NCBI RefSeq assembly: GCF_007859305.1
Contig: NZ_VOHE01000004.1
Location: forward strand, 273,232 to 337,231
Origin: Luteimonas wenzhouensis
GTDB taxonomy: Bacteria; Pseudomonadota; Gammaproteobacteria; Xanthomonadales; Xanthomonadaceae
Reading direction: 5' to 3'
DNA: 64,000 nucleotides
Made by a program: the position numbers and the translations under genes. Of the stretch, positions 17,183 to 26,920 are shown one piece after another. Numbering within the stretch: the first letter of the stretch is position 1; each line of letters starts with the position of its first letter. A model generated the notes under the pieces. It had not been told where the DNA came from, searched no databases, and saw only the letters and a program-made list of their open reading frames with translations.

Positions 17183-17417
17183 CCGGCAGGTTTTTCTCGA
17201 AAATCAATGATTTGCGCGTGAAACAAAGCGTTCACAATGATCAATCCGGCTCCACGCGCCGCGTCCGTGACGGTTCCAGGACGCATGTGCACAACATCGG
17301 CGCCGGAAACCGCGGCTGGAACAGCCGGTGCGACATCCGTCAAGTCCCCGGAGGCGCGGCGCCGGCCCGTATCATGGCGGCCGCGGGCCACCCCCCGGGC
17401 CCGCCACAGATGCCGTC

Positions 17418-18335
17418 TTGAACGATCCCGCCGCGGCCCATGCTGCCCTGACCGCTTTCCTGCGTGGCGTCGAGCGACGCGGCGCGGTGCTGGCCCACTG
17501 GCAGGGTGGCAACGCCGGAGCGGGGGACGCGGCGCTGGCGGCGACCCTGCGCGACTTCCAGGCCGTGGCCGCGGCGACCGCGTTCGCCCAGTGGCCGCGC
17601 CGGTTCTGGGCGATGCTGCTGGCCGCGCCGCAGCTGCGCGATCGGAGCGGGGAGGCGGATCCGGGCCTTCCGCCGGCGGTGGCGGCGCTCGGCACCGGGC
17701 CACGCGCCGTGCTGCTGCTGCGGCTGGTCGCCGGCCTGGCCGAGGCCGATGCCGCCGCGGTGCTGGGGATCGGCCGGTCCAGCTACCGCCTGGCGCTGCA
17801 GCGCGCCTTGCCGCGGCGCGAAGACGGCAGCCCGGACACGGCGGCCTGGCAGGCGCTGTCGGCGGCGGCGCGCGAGGCGGTGCGCACGGTGCCGGAGGAG
17901 CGGCTGGCGCGGATCCGGATGCTGCGCGACGGCGCCCGCCTTCCGGCGGCCACGCCCGGCCGCGCCCGTGGTCCCGGCCAGCGGCGTGGATGGCTGTGGC
18001 CGGCGACGCTGCTGGCGGTGGCCGCGGTCGCCGCCGCCCTCGCCGCGACCTGGTGGGGGCCCTGGCTGCCGCCGGCGGCACCCGGGCCGGGGAACGGCAT
18101 CCGCAGCGAACCGCTGCCCGCGGCCGAGCCCGCTGCGCGCTTCGATCCCGCCGCCGCGCTCGCCTCCCATCGCGACCTGGAGTTGCTGCTGGACGCCGTG
18201 GCCGGCGACTTCGGGCCCGACGCCGATCCCGCGTTCGAGGCCTGGCTGGTGCAGGCGCTGGAGGAGATCGAGGGGGTCGTGCCCCAGAGCGACGGCGAGG
18301 CGGGCACCGCTGCGGAGGGCGCCGATGGTCCCTGA
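17418..18335 (+). CDS. Degenerate sigma-70-like protein with membrane segment
   Basis: About 305 residues from TTG 17418 (no good Shine-Dalgarno; the start is uncertain). The first ~85 residues vaguely resemble sigma region 2 (FLRGVERRGAVLAHWQ, WPRRFWAMLL). Residues ~95-140 resemble sigma region 4: GTGPRAVLLLRLVAGLAEAD, then a helix-turn-helix with VLGIGRSSYRLALQRAL. A basic linker then leads to one transmembrane helix (WLWPATLLAVAAVAAALAAT, ~residue 195) and a C-terminal domain rich in acidic residues. This looks like a sigma-like module joined to an anti-sigma-like membrane module. The DUF3106 gene starts inside its 3' end, so the two are translationally coupled. Activity as a true sigma factor is doubtful. 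Confidence 0.6.
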   Translation: MNDPAAAHAALTAFLRGVERRGAVLAHWQGGNAGAGDAALAATLRDFQAVAAATAFAQWPRRFWAMLLAAPQLRDRSGEADPGLPPAVAALGTGPRAVLLLRLVAGLAEADAAAVLGIGRSSYRLALQRALPRREDGSPDTAAWQALSAAAREAVRTVPEERLARIRMLRDGARLPAATPGRARGPGQRRGWLWPATLLAVAAVAAALAATWWGPWLPPAAPGPGNGIRSEPLPAAEPAARFDPAAALASHRDLELLLDAVAGDFGPDADPAFEAWLVQALEEIEGVVPQSDGEAGTAAEGADGP

Positions 18336-18906
18336 GTGGCGCTGCCGGCTGGCCGCCGCGCTTGCCCTGCTGCTGGCGGTGGGGAACGTGGTGGCCGCGG
18401 GCGGCGACGGCGCGGCCCGGATCGCGGCGCTCGACCCCGACCAGCGCGCGGCCCTGCAGCGCCGCGCCGCGCAGTGGGACGCCCTGCCGGTGACGATCCA
18501 GCGCGAGCGGCGCGAGGCGTGGCTGGCCTGGCGGTCACTGCCTGCGCAGGAGCGGGCGCGCATGCGGGCCGCGCGCGAGGCCTGGCGCAGCCTGCCGATC
18601 GACCGCCAGCAAGCGCTGCGCGCGCGCTTCGACGCGCTCGACGCCGGGATCCGTCGCGGCTGGCTGCTGGGGCCGGTGCTCGGCCGCCACTGGCCGCGGC
18701 TGCACGCGTTGTTCGCCCAGGTGCCGCCGGACGAGCGCGATGCGCTGCTGGCGGCGCTGCGCGCGCTGCCGCCGCAGGCACTGGAGGACCTGGGCGTGCT
18801 GGCCCAGCGCACCCCGCCGCAGGAGCGGGCGGCGCTGCGCGCCGGCCTGATGGCCGAGCCGCCCGCGCGGCGGGCGCAGTGGCTGCGCGCGCGGGTGGCG
18901 CCCTGA
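18325..18906 (+). CDS. DUF3106 family exported protein
   Basis: A 193-residue protein starting at ATG 18325, which has GGAGGG 7-8 bases upstream and overlaps the preceding gene by 11 bases. The signal peptide is LAAALALLLAVGNVVAAGG. The rest is a run of helical repeats of the type ALPVTIQRERREAWLAWRSL and RSLPIDRQQALRARFDALD, the W/L-x-x-L-P-x-x-x-R pattern of DUF3106. Function is unknown. The family is usually found next to sigma-factor-like and small membrane proteins, as here. Confidence 0.75.
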   Translation: MVPEWRCRLAAALALLLAVGNVVAAGGDGAARIAALDPDQRAALQRRAAQWDALPVTIQRERREAWLAWRSLPAQERARMRAAREAWRSLPIDRQQALRARFDALDAGIRRGWLLGPVLGRHWPRLHALFAQVPPDERDALLAALRALPPQALEDLGVLAQRTPPQERAALRAGLMAEPPARRAQWLRARVAP

Positions 18907-18964
18907 GCGCCGGACGCGGGGCCACGGCCGGGCGCCCCGGACCGGGCCCGCGCCGCCCCGCGGC

Positions 18965-20152
18965 CTACATCCAGACCAGGCTGGCGAGCGCGGTGAAGGC
19001 CGCGCCGAAGCCGAGCAGGATCGAGTAGCAGGTGCCGATCGCGAAGTACTTCAGCAGGGTCATGATCCAGCCCTGGCCATACACCCGCTTCTGCATCAGC
19101 AGCAGGTAGACCGGGATCCACAGCCACAGCCCCGCCTCCACCAGCCCGAACACGTTCGCGCCCGCGCCGCCGTCCGGCGCCAGCCAGTCCTCCAGCGCCA
19201 TGGTCACGAACACCAGCAGCAGCACCAGGCACACGAAGGCGTGGCTGTGCATCGCCACGATCAGGTGCTCCATGTACAGCCGGCGCCGGAACAGGTAGGC
19301 CAGTTTCAGCATCAGGGCGAAGATCGGCAGCAGCACGAACAGGGTCGAGGGCACCGCGCCGAGCAGCGACTCGACGAGCAGGTCGGGCTCCTCCTGCATC
19401 CGCTGCACGTTGCGCTCGGCGCGCCCGATCTGGCGGTTGATCCAGTCGTTGGCGAAGTCCGGCAGCCACTCCACCGTGACCGGGTTGGTCACCGGATCCC
19501 ATTCCTCGGGGCCGAACGAAATCCGGTGCGGGCGCGGCACCGGTGGCGGCCCGCCCTGGGCTTCGGCTTCGCGGAACGCGGCGATGCGCTCGTCGGCCTG
19601 GGCGCGGATCGCGGTCTCGGCAGCGTCCAGCGCGGCATCCGCGCCGCGCGGCGGGGCCCGGCCGCCCGCCGCCGCCGCGCGCAGCTTCTCCCGCGCGGTC
19701 CCGATCTCCGCCAGCGCCCGCTCGCGCGCCTGCTCGACCTCCTCGATGCTGCGCGCGACCTCGATCCCGCTGTCGCCGCCGATGTTCAGCGCCGCCCCGG
19801 TGCCGTCGTCGGCGCTGATCACGAGCCGGCCGACGAAGAAGGCGACGATCGCGAGGAAGAAGAACAGGCGGAACGGACTGACATAGCGGACCCGGCGGCC
19901 GGCGAAGTACTCCAGCGACAGGTAACCGGGCTTCGCCAGCAGCGGCCACAGCGTCCTGGGCGTGCGCGCGTCCCACTCGAACACGCTGTCGAGCACGTCG
20001 CCGACGATGCTCGAGAAGTGGCGCACCAGGCCCTTCACCGGCTGGCCGCAGGCATAGCAGTGGTCGCCCAGCAGCGGGGTGCCGCAGTTGGCGCAGGCGC
20101 CGCGTGGCGCGGGCGTCGGCGCCGGCGCGGCGGGTTCGGGGCTGGAATTCAT
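18965..20152 (-). CDS. DUF3667 membrane protein
   Basis: A 395-residue protein. A short N-terminal zinc-ribbon-like segment (CANCGTPLLGDHCYACGQP) is followed by a conserved region (GDVLDSVFEWDARTPRTLWP, GRRVRYVSPFRLFFFLAI). There is one transmembrane helix, a long soluble insert with coiled-coil character (EVEQARERALAEIGTAREKL), and four more C-terminal transmembrane helices. This is the layout of DUF3667 proteins, common in Xanthomonadaceae. Function is unknown. ATG 20152 is the first start that gives the Cys-ribbon near the N terminus. It is divergent from the MATE gene with a shared 117-base promoter region. Confidence 0.82.
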   Translation of the reverse strand: MNSSPEPAAPAPTPAPRGACANCGTPLLGDHCYACGQPVKGLVRHFSSIVGDVLDSVFEWDARTPRTLWPLLAKPGYLSLEYFAGRRVRYVSPFRLFFFLAIVAFFVGRLVISADDGTGAALNIGGDSGIEVARSIEEVEQARERALAEIGTAREKLRAAAAGGRAPPRGADAALDAAETAIRAQADERIAAFREAEAQGGPPPVPRPHRISFGPEEWDPVTNPVTVEWLPDFANDWINRQIGRAERNVQRMQEEPDLLVESLLGAVPSTLFVLLPIFALMLKLAYLFRRRLYMEHLIVAMHSHAFVCLVLLLVFVTMALEDWLAPDGGAGANVFGLVEAGLWLWIPVYLLLMQKRVYGQGWIMTLLKYFAIGTCYSILLGFGAAFTALASLVWM

Positions 20153-20269
20153 CGTTCGGACCGGGAAAGGGGTGCCGCGACCCCGGGTGCGCGCCCTAAA
20201 ATACGGCCCCCCCTGGCGTGGCGCCAGCGTCGTCGCGGACGCGGGCCCGCCGCTCCCCCGGATCCCACC

Positions 20270-21655
20270 ATGTCCCCGTCCGCAACGCCGGCGCGCCTGC
20301 GCGAGGAAGTGCGCACGACCGCAGCGCTCGCCGCGCCGCTGGTCGCCGGCCACTTCGCCACCGGCCTGATCGGCTTCGTCGACAACGTCATCGCCGGCCG
20401 CCACGGCACCTCCACCCTCGCCGGGGTGGCGGTGGGCACGGCCATGTTCTGGCTGGTGATGCTGGTGCCGATGGGCACGCTGATGGCGCTGCCGCCCTCG
20501 GTGTCGCAGCTCGACGGCGCCGGGCGCCGCGCCGAGGTCGGGCCGCTGTTCCGGCAGGCGCTGTGGCTCGCGCTGGGACTGGGCCTGCTGCTGTTCGTGC
20601 TGCTCGGCCTCGGGCGCCACGTGCTCGAACCGATGGGCATCGCGGTGGACGTGCGCCCGGACGCGGCCGCGTTCCTCGGCGGCATCCGCTGGGGCGTGCC
20701 GGCGCTGACCGTGTACTTGTGCCTGCGCTACCTGTGCGACGGCCTGCACTGGACGCTGCCGACCATGGCCTTCGGCTTCGGCGGACTGCTGGTGCTGCTG
20801 CCGCTGGGCTACGCGTTCACCTTCGGCGCGTTCGGCTTGCCCGAGGGCGGCGCCGGCGGGCTCGGGTTGGCCTCGGCGATCATGATGTGGGCGCAGGTGG
20901 CCGGCTTCGTGCTGTACCTGGCCCGGTCGCGGCGGTTCTCCGCGCTGCGCCTGTTCGACCGGTTCGAACTGCCGCGCCGGGGCGAGATCGGCTCGCTGCT
21001 GCGCACGGGGCTTCCGATCGGGGTGACCGTGGCGATGGAGGGCGGGCTGTTCGTGGTGACCGCCCTGCTGATCGGCCGGATCGGCGAGCTGGAAGTGGCC
21101 GCGCACCAGATCGCGATCAACGTCGCGAGCCTGTGCTTCATGGTGCCCTTCGGCCTGGCCGAGGCCACCACGGTGCGGGTGGGGCACGCGCTGGGCGCCG
21201 GCCGCGGTGCGTACGGCGTGCGCCGCGCGGCGCTGGCGGGGCTGGTGCTGGTGCTGGCGACGCAGGCGGTCTCGGCCACGGTGCTGCTGGGCGGGCACGG
21301 CGCGATCGTGGCGATCTACACCCACGACGTGGCGGTGGCTTCGCTGGCCGGGTCGCTGTTGCTGTTCGCGGCGGCGTTCCAGTTCCCCGACGGGATCCAG
21401 GTGCTTTCGGCCGGCGCCCTGCGCGGACTCCGGGACACCCGGGTGCCGATGTTCATCGCCGCGCTGGCCTACTGGGGCATCGGCATGCCGCTGGGGGCGG
21501 GGCTCGGCCTGGGCCTGGGCTGGGGCCCGCGGGGGATGTGGACCGGCCTGATTGCGGGGCTGGCGGTGGCGGCGGTGCTGATGGCGGCGCGTTTCCTGCG
21601 CAGCAGCCGGCCGGCGGCGCTGGCGGCGACGGGCCGGGTGACCAACGGCGCATGA
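20270..21655 (+). CDS. MATE-family multidrug/sodium antiporter (NorM-like)
   Basis: A 461-residue inner-membrane protein with twelve hydrophobic segments, the standard MATE length. Family signatures include AAPLVAGHFATGLIGFVDNV near the N terminus, MLVPMGTLMALPPSVSQLDG, and the second-half repeat LEVAAHQIAINVASLCFMVP. NorM-type proteins export cationic drugs or dyes in exchange for sodium or protons. Start ATG 20270 is supported by the conserved N-terminal helix. Confidence 0.92.
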   Translation: MSPSATPARLREEVRTTAALAAPLVAGHFATGLIGFVDNVIAGRHGTSTLAGVAVGTAMFWLVMLVPMGTLMALPPSVSQLDGAGRRAEVGPLFRQALWLALGLGLLLFVLLGLGRHVLEPMGIAVDVRPDAAAFLGGIRWGVPALTVYLCLRYLCDGLHWTLPTMAFGFGGLLVLLPLGYAFTFGAFGLPEGGAGGLGLASAIMMWAQVAGFVLYLARSRRFSALRLFDRFELPRRGEIGSLLRTGLPIGVTVAMEGGLFVVTALLIGRIGELEVAAHQIAINVASLCFMVPFGLAEATTVRVGHALGAGRGAYGVRRAALAGLVLVLATQAVSATVLLGGHGAIVAIYTHDVAVASLAGSLLLFAAAFQFPDGIQVLSAGALRGLRDTRVPMFIAALAYWGIGMPLGAGLGLGLGWGPRGMWTGLIAGLAVAAVLMAARFLRSSRPAALAATGRVTNGA

Positions 21656-21709
21656 AAACAGGAGGTTGGCCGGGTACTCTGGCGGCCTGGATACGGAGTG
21701 ATTTCACCC

Positions 21710-23599
21710 ATGAGTCAGGTGTCTCCGCGCGGCCCGCTGCTGCGCGCCATCGTCGGCGTCTGGAACGGCATGAACTTCGTGCGCCGGCTGGTGCTGAACC
21801 TGCTGTTCTTCTTCCTGCTGCTGCTCGTGCTGCTGGCGATTGCCGGCGGGCGCGGGGCGGTGGTGCCGGTACACGAGCGCAGTACGCTGGTGATCGCGCC
21901 GGAGGCGCGGCTGGTCGAGCAGTACACCAGCGACCCGGTGAGCCGCTCGTTCATGGGCACCTTCGGCCAGGGCCCGGCGGAAGTGCAGCTGCGCGATTTG
22001 CTGGCGGTGCTCGATGCCGCGCGCGAGGACGCGAAGATCGAGCGCGTGCTGCTGCGGGTGGACCGGATGTCGTTCTCCGGTTTCGCCTCCCTGCGCGAGC
22101 TCGGCGAGGCGATCGACGAGCTGCGCGCGGCGGGCAAGCAGGTGGTCGCGTTCGGCGAGCGCTTCACCCAGGCCCAGTACCTGCTGGCCGCGCACGCCGA
22201 CGAGGTCTACCTCGATCCCGAGGGCGAGGTGCTGCTGCTGGGACTGAGCGGCTACCGCCAGTTCTACCGCGAAGGCCTGCAGGACAAGCTCGGCATCGAC
22301 ATGCACCTGTTCAAGGTGGGCGAGTACAAGTCCGCCGCCGAGCCGTTCGTGCGCGACGACGCCTCGCCCGAGGCGAAGGAGGCCGACCTGTTCTGGCGCG
22401 GCGAGGTGTGGCGGCGCTACCTCGAGGACGTGGCGCGCCTGCGGGGGACCAGCGCCGGACACCTGGCCGCCGCGGTCGACGGCCTGCCCGAAGGCATCGC
22501 CGCGGTGCAGGGCGACACCGCCCGCTACGCGCTTGAACACAAGCTGGTGGACGGGCTGAAGACCCGCGAGGAGGTCGAGCGGCTGCTGGCCGAGCGCGGC
22601 GTGGCCGACGAGGACGCCGAGGGTGGCTTCCGCCAGGTCGGCTTCTTCGACTACCTGCGCAACGTCGAGGGCGCCGGGCGCGGTCTCGACCCGCGCCGCC
22701 CGCAGGTGGCGGTGGTGGTGGCCGAGGGCGAGATCGTCGAGGGCCGGCAGCCGCCGGGCCGGATCGGCAGCGAGTCGACCGCGGCCCTGCTGCGCGAGGC
22801 GCGCGAGGACGAACACGTGAAGGCGGTGGTGCTGCGGGTGAACTCGCCCGGCGGCTCGGCCTTCGCCTCCGAGATCATCCGGCGCGAGGTGCTCGCGCTC
22901 AAGCAGGCCGACAAGCCGGTGGTGGTCTCGTTCGGCGACGTCGCCGCCTCCGGCGGCTACTGGATCAGCATGGACGCCGACCGGATCTTCGCCGACCCGT
23001 CGACGATCACCGGATCGATCGGCATCTTCGGCCTGGTGCCGACCTTCCCGCGCGCGCTGGACAAGATCGGCGTGCACACCGACGGCGTGGCGACCACGCG
23101 CATGGCCGGGGCGTTCGACCTGGCGCGGCCGCTGTCGCCGGAGCTGGCGCAGGTGGTCCAGTCCTACATCGAGAAGGGCTACCGCGACTTCATCGGTCGG
23201 GTCGCCCAGGGCCGCGGCCGCACCCCCGAGCAGATCGACGAGGTCGCGCGCGGGCGGGTGTGGACCGGCGCGCAGGCGCGCGAGCGCGGCCTGGTGGACG
23301 AGTTCGGCGGCCTGCGCGCGGCGATCGCCGAAGCCGCGTCGCGCGCGCGCCTGGGCGAGCCGCGGACCTGGCGGGTGCGTTACGTCGAGCGCGGCGCCAC
23401 GCCGTTCGAGCGCTGGTTCAGCGGCTTCCTGCAGGGCCGGCTGGCGCAGGGCTGGCTGCGTGACTCGGACCTGGCGCGCAGCCTGCTGTCGCGCGCGGCG
23501 CCGCAGGCCGAGCGCGACCTGCGCCTGCTCGACCAGGTGCTGCAGTCGCGCGACGGCGCACCGGTGAAGGTGCTCGCGCACTGCTTCTGCGGCCTGTGA
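21710..23599 (+). CDS. sppA: Signal peptide peptidase SppA, long (67 kDa) form
   Basis: A 629-residue inner-membrane serine protease. An N-terminal transmembrane anchor ([19 protein letters not shown]) precedes two tandem S49 peptidase domains. The catalytic lysine is K207 in [13 protein letters not shown]; the serine nucleophile is S414 in [15 protein letters not shown], matching the E. coli K209/S409 dyad. It degrades signal peptides left after secretion. ATG 21710 is preferred over GTG 21698 because a GGAG sits upstream at a workable distance. It is convergent with the kdgK gene, separated by a hairpin. Confidence 0.96.
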   Translation: MSQVSPRGPLLRAIVGVWNGMNFVRRLVLNLLFFFLLLLVLLAIAGGRGAVVPVHERSTLVIAPEARLVEQYTSDPVSRSFMGTFGQGPAEVQLRDLLAVLDAAREDAKIERVLLRVDRMSFSGFASLRELGEAIDELRAAGKQVVAFGERFTQAQYLLAAHADEVYLDPEGEVLLLGLSGYRQFYREGLQDKLGIDMHLFKVGEYKSAAEPFVRDDASPEAKEADLFWRGEVWRRYLEDVARLRGTSAGHLAAAVDGLPEGIAAVQGDTARYALEHKLVDGLKTREEVERLLAERGVADEDAEGGFRQVGFFDYLRNVEGAGRGLDPRRPQVAVVVAEGEIVEGRQPPGRIGSESTAALLREAREDEHVKAVVLRVNSPGGSAFASEIIRREVLALKQADKPVVVSFGDVAASGGYWISMDADRIFADPSTITGSIGIFGLVPTFPRALDKIGVHTDGVATTRMAGAFDLARPLSPELAQVVQSYIEKGYRDFIGRVAQGRGRTPEQIDEVARGRVWTGAQARERGLVDEFGGLRAAIAEAASRARLGEPRTWRVRYVERGATPFERWFSGFLQGRLAQGWLRDSDLARSLLSRAAPQAERDLRLLDQVLQSRDGAPVKVLAHCFCGL

Positions 23600-23602
23600 C
23601 GG

Positions 23603-23626
23603 GCGCGGGCGGCGCCGCGCCCGCGC
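23603..23626. terminator. Hairpin between convergent sppA and kdgK
   Basis: GCGCGGGC (23603-23610) and GCCCGCGC (23619-23626) form an 8-bp stem in the 33 bases between two convergent stop codons, so it can serve both directions. No T run. Confidence 0.5.
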
Positions 23627-23632
23627 TGCCGC

Positions 23633-24661
23633 TCAGCGTTTCACGTCCAGGCGTTCGCCGCGCACCACGGCGAGCACTTCGTCCTCGCCGCACAGGTTGA
23701 AGTCGCCCGGCACCGCATGCTTGAGGCAGCCGGCGGCGTGCCCGAACCGCAGGCTGTCGGCATCGTCCCAGCCCGACAGCAGGCCGTGCAGCACCCCGGC
23801 GGCGAAGGCGTCGCCGCCGCCGATGCGGTCGACGATGCCGGGCACGGGACGCTCCTCGACCCGGTGCAGCTCGCCGTCGCGGGTGGCCATCAGCGCCCCC
23901 AGGGCGTGGTGCTCCACGCTCGCCTGGCGGCGCGTGGTGCAGGCGATGCGCCGCAGGCGCGGAAAGGCGTCGAAGGCGCGCCGGGCGGCGCGCGCGAAGC
24001 GGTGTTCGCGGGGTTCGTCGTCGCCGGCGCCGGGGTCGGGGCCGAGCACGACGTCGACGTCGCGCTGGTCGGCGAAGGCGATCTCCGCGCCTTCGAGCAG
24101 CGGCCGCAACATCGTGGCCGGGTCGCCGTCCCAGGCCGCCCAGAGCATCGGCCGGAAATTGCCGTCGAACGAGACCCGCACGCCGTGGTCGACCGCCGCG
24201 CGCACCGCCTGCGCGGCCGCGCGCGCGCTGGCCGGACCCAGCGCCGGCGTGATCCCCGACAGGTGCAGCCAGGCCGCGCCGTGCAGCAGCCGCGGCCAGT
24301 CGTAGGCCCCGGCGTCGGCGGTGGCGAAGGCGGAGCCGGCGCGGTCGTACAGCACCTCGCTCGGGCGGTGCCCGGCGCCGGTGGCGAGGAAGTACAGGCC
24401 CATGCGGCCCGGCGCCAGGCGCACGCCGCCGGTATCGACCCCGTGGCGGCGCAGCTCGCCGAGCGCGGCGCGGCCCAGGGCGTTGTCGGCGACCGTCCCC
24501 AGCATCGCCACCTCGTGGCCGAAGCGGGCCAGGGACACGCCGACGTTGGCCTCGGCGCCGCCGATCCACGCCTCCAGCCGCGGCGACTGCAGCAGCAGCT
24601 CGCGCCCCGGCGCCCCCAGGCGCAGCAGCAGCTCTCCGAAACAGGCGATGCGACTCGACAT
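23633..24661 (-). CDS. kdgK: PfkB-family sugar kinase, probable 2-keto-3-deoxygluconate kinase
   Basis: A 342-residue ribokinase-fold protein starting at ATG 24661, with GAGGAAG upstream. N-terminal sugar-binding signature: WIGGAEANVGVSLARFGHEV. The C-terminal ATP/anion-hole motif with catalytic Asp is DRIGGGDAFAAGVLHGL. The sequence start ACFGELLLRLGAPGREL matches KdgK-type kinases. KdgK phosphorylates 2-keto-3-deoxygluconate to KDPG for the Entner-Doudoroff aldolase. It is divergent from a LacI regulator that probably controls it. The SDR gene beyond could belong to the same sugar-acid pathway. Substrate assignment is inference from similarity; other PfkB sugars are possible. Confidence 0.8.
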   Translation of the reverse strand: MSSRIACFGELLLRLGAPGRELLLQSPRLEAWIGGAEANVGVSLARFGHEVAMLGTVADNALGRAALGELRRHGVDTGGVRLAPGRMGLYFLATGAGHRPSEVLYDRAGSAFATADAGAYDWPRLLHGAAWLHLSGITPALGPASARAAAQAVRAAVDHGVRVSFDGNFRPMLWAAWDGDPATMLRPLLEGAEIAFADQRDVDVVLGPDPGAGDDEPREHRFARAARRAFDAFPRLRRIACTTRRQASVEHHALGALMATRDGELHRVEERPVPGIVDRIGGGDAFAAGVLHGLLSGWDDADSLRFGHAAGCLKHAVPGDFNLCGEDEVLAVVRGERLDVKR

Positions 24662-24934
24662 ACGCGCTTCCTCGATGGTGGCGTCCGGCTGGCGGCGTCC
24701 GCGGTGCCCGCGACGCGGTCGCCGGCCGCGCGTCCGGTGCGCGGTGGCCGGCGGCCGTGCGGGACGTTCGATGTTGCCGGGATCCATTATGGGCCCGGCC
24801 CGGCCCGGGATGCCGACCGGGGCGCGCGACGGTGCCCGTGTCGCGGGCATCGTGCCGGCGCGTCGGCGCGGCCGCCCCGTTCGCCGCCGCGATAGACTGT
24901 CCGCGCCGGTATCTCGAGGGGATCGGGGCAGGTC

Positions 24935-25984
24935 ATGCCACGCAACCGCAGGGAAGAGGCGGCCCGGCACGGGATCACGGGCCGGGCTGCCACGATCAAC
25001 GACATCGCGCGCCTGGCGGGGGTGTCCAAGAAGACCGTGTCGCGGGTCATCAACCGCTCGCCGCTGGTGCGTGCGGACACGCGCGAGAAGGTCGAGGCGC
25101 TGATGCGCGAGGTGGGCTACGTGCCCGACCCGCTGGCGCGCGGGCTGGCGTTCCGGCGTTCGTTCCTGATCGGCATGATCTACGACAACCCGACCGCCCA
25201 GTACATCGTCGACTTCCAGTACGGCGCGCTCGACGCGCTGCGCAACTCCGGCTTCGAGCTGGTGGTGCATCCCTGTGACAGCCGCAGCCCGGACTACGTG
25301 TCGGGCGTGCGCAGCTTCGTCCTGCAGCAGAAGCTGCACGGAGTGATGCTGGTGCCGCGGGTCTCGGAGGACCAGGCGCTGGCCGACATGCTGCAGGAAG
25401 TGGGCTGCCGCTACGCGCGCGTGGCCGCGGTGTGCCTGGACGCGCCCGAGCGTTCGGTGATCACCCACGACCGCGACGGCGCGGCCGAGGTGGCCGACTA
25501 CCTGCAGACCCTGGGCCACCGCGACATCGCGATGATCACCGGCCCGGCGGCCTACCGCTCGGCGATGGAGCGGACCGAGGGCTTCGTCGGGGCGCTGCAG
25601 CGGCGCGGGATCGAGGTGCCGAAGTCGCGGGTGGTGGAGGCGGGCTACACCTTCGAGTCGGGCGTGGCCGCGGCCGAGAAGCTGCTCGGAGCCAGGCAGC
25701 GCCCGACCGCCATCTTCTGTTTCAACGACGAGATGGCTGCGGGGGTGTACCGGGTGGCGATGCGGGCAGGGATCCAGATCCCGCAGCAGCTGTCGGTGGT
25801 CGGCTACGACGACAGCCCGCTCGCGTCGCGGCTGTGGCCGCCGCTGACTTCCGTGCGCCGCGACACGCGCGACACCGGCCGCATCGCCGCCGCGATGCTG
25901 CTGCAGGGCGAGGGCGAGGCGCGCGCGGTGGCCAGCGTGCGCCCGCACCTGATCATCCGCGACTCGTGCCAGCCGCCGCAGTAG
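24935..25984 (+). CDS. LacI-family transcriptional regulator
   Basis: A 349-residue repressor-type protein. The N-terminal HTH and hinge ([19 protein letters not shown]) is followed by a periplasmic-binding-protein-like sensor domain typical of LacI/GalR ([56 protein letters not shown]). It is divergent from kdgK over a 273-base gene-free region, so it likely responds to a sugar acid or oligosaccharide and represses the kinase and perhaps itself. I did not find an unambiguous symmetric operator there. A TAGACT (24893-24898) about 40 bases upstream of the start could be a -10 element. Confidence 0.92.
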   Translation: MPRNRREEAARHGITGRAATINDIARLAGVSKKTVSRVINRSPLVRADTREKVEALMREVGYVPDPLARGLAFRRSFLIGMIYDNPTAQYIVDFQYGALDALRNSGFELVVHPCDSRSPDYVSGVRSFVLQQKLHGVMLVPRVSEDQALADMLQEVGCRYARVAAVCLDAPERSVITHDRDGAAEVADYLQTLGHRDIAMITGPAAYRSAMERTEGFVGALQRRGIEVPKSRVVEAGYTFESGVAAAEKLLGARQRPTAIFCFNDEMAAGVYRVAMRAGIQIPQQLSVVGYDDSPLASRLWPPLTSVRRDTRDTGRIAAAMLLQGEGEARAVASVRPHLIIRDSCQPPQ

Positions 25985-26046
25985 CGGCGCGGCCCGGCGC
26001 GTGCCGCGCGGCGGTATCCTACGCCCCACACGCAACGGAGGCAGGC

Positions 26047-26823
26047 ATGGACCCCCATCGGTGGCGGCTGGACGGGCAGCTCGCCCTGGTCACCGGCGGC
26101 AGCGCCGGCATCGGCCGCGCGATCGCGCGCGAACTGCTGGGCTTCGGCGCCACGGTGCTGATCGTGGCCCGCAGCGGCGACGCGCTCGAGGCCGCGCGCG
26201 ACGAACTGGCCGAGGAGTTCCCCGACGGCGACGTGCGCGCCTTCATCGGCGACGTGGCCGACGAGGAGCAGCGGCGCGAGGTGCTCGACTGGGTCGAGGA
26301 CCAGGGCGGAGGCCTGCACATCCTGGTCAACAACGCCGGCGGCAACCTCAGCCGCGCGGCCAACGACTACACCGAGGACGAGTGGCGCGAGATCTTCGAG
26401 GTCAACCTGTTCAGCGCCTTCGAGCTGTGCCGCTACGCGCATCCGCTGCTCACCCGCCACGCGAGTTCCTGCATCGTCAACGTCGGCAGCGTCTCGGGCC
26501 TCACCCACGTGCGCACCGGCGCGCCCTACGGGATGAGCAAGGCCGCGCTGCACCAGATGACGCGCAACCTCGCGGCGGAGTGGGCCGAGGACGGGGTGCG
26601 GGTCAACTCGGTCGCGCCCTGGTACATCCGCACCCGCCGGACCTCCGGCAAGCTGGCCGATCCCGACTACCTGGACGAGGTGCTGCTGCGCACGCCGATG
26701 GGCCGGATCGGCGAGCCGGAGGAGGTGGCGGCGGCGGTCGCGTTCCTGTGCCTGCCGGCGGCCGGCTACATCACCGGCGAGTGCATCGCCGTGGACGGCG
26801 GCTTCCTGCGCTACGGGTTCTGA
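26047..26823 (+). CDS. Short-chain dehydrogenase/reductase (SDR)
   Basis: A 258-residue classical SDR starting at ATG 26047 with GGAGG upstream. The NAD(P) motif TGGSAGIG is at residues 16-23 and NNAG at 95-98. The catalytic triad is S148 (NVGSVSG), Y161 and K165 ([10 protein letters not shown]). The overall sequence resembles the tropinone-reductase-like branch ([14 protein letters not shown]). It reduces or oxidises a small carbonyl or hydroxyl compound; the substrate is unknown. It follows the LacI gene by 62 bases on the same strand and may share its regulation. Confidence 0.88.
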   Translation: MDPHRWRLDGQLALVTGGSAGIGRAIARELLGFGATVLIVARSGDALEAARDELAEEFPDGDVRAFIGDVADEEQRREVLDWVEDQGGGLHILVNNAGGNLSRAANDYTEDEWREIFEVNLFSAFELCRYAHPLLTRHASSCIVNVGSVSGLTHVRTGAPYGMSKAALHQMTRNLAAEWAEDGVRVNSVAPWYIRTRRTSGKLADPDYLDEVLLRTPMGRIGEPEEVAAAVAFLCLPAAGYITGECIAVDGGFLRYGF

Positions 26824-26920
26824 TCGCGGTCGTCGCGTCCGCCGCGGTACCGGGCGGCCGGACGCGGTGCGGATCACGTTCGACGCGCCGGGCTGAGCGG
26901 CTGCGGCGCCAGCGCGGTGC

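Larger units (their letters stand above)
16972..17417. other. 446-base gene-free region between priA and the sigma-like gene
   Basis: Unusually AT-rich for this genome, especially 17070-17260. It must hold the priA promoter on the minus strand and the promoter of the plus-strand sigma-like gene. It contains two perfect facing DnaA boxes, a 7-3-7 palindrome, and a weaker inverted repeat GTGAA-N8-TTCAC (17218-17235). No convincing coding frame or structured RNA was recognised. Confidence 0.7.

Noticed and set aside
17041-17260. Chromosomal replication origin at the DnaA boxes
   Set aside because: Only two boxes are seen, and none of the usual neighbours (dnaA, dnaN, rpmH, gyrB) is present. Regulation or titration is more likely.
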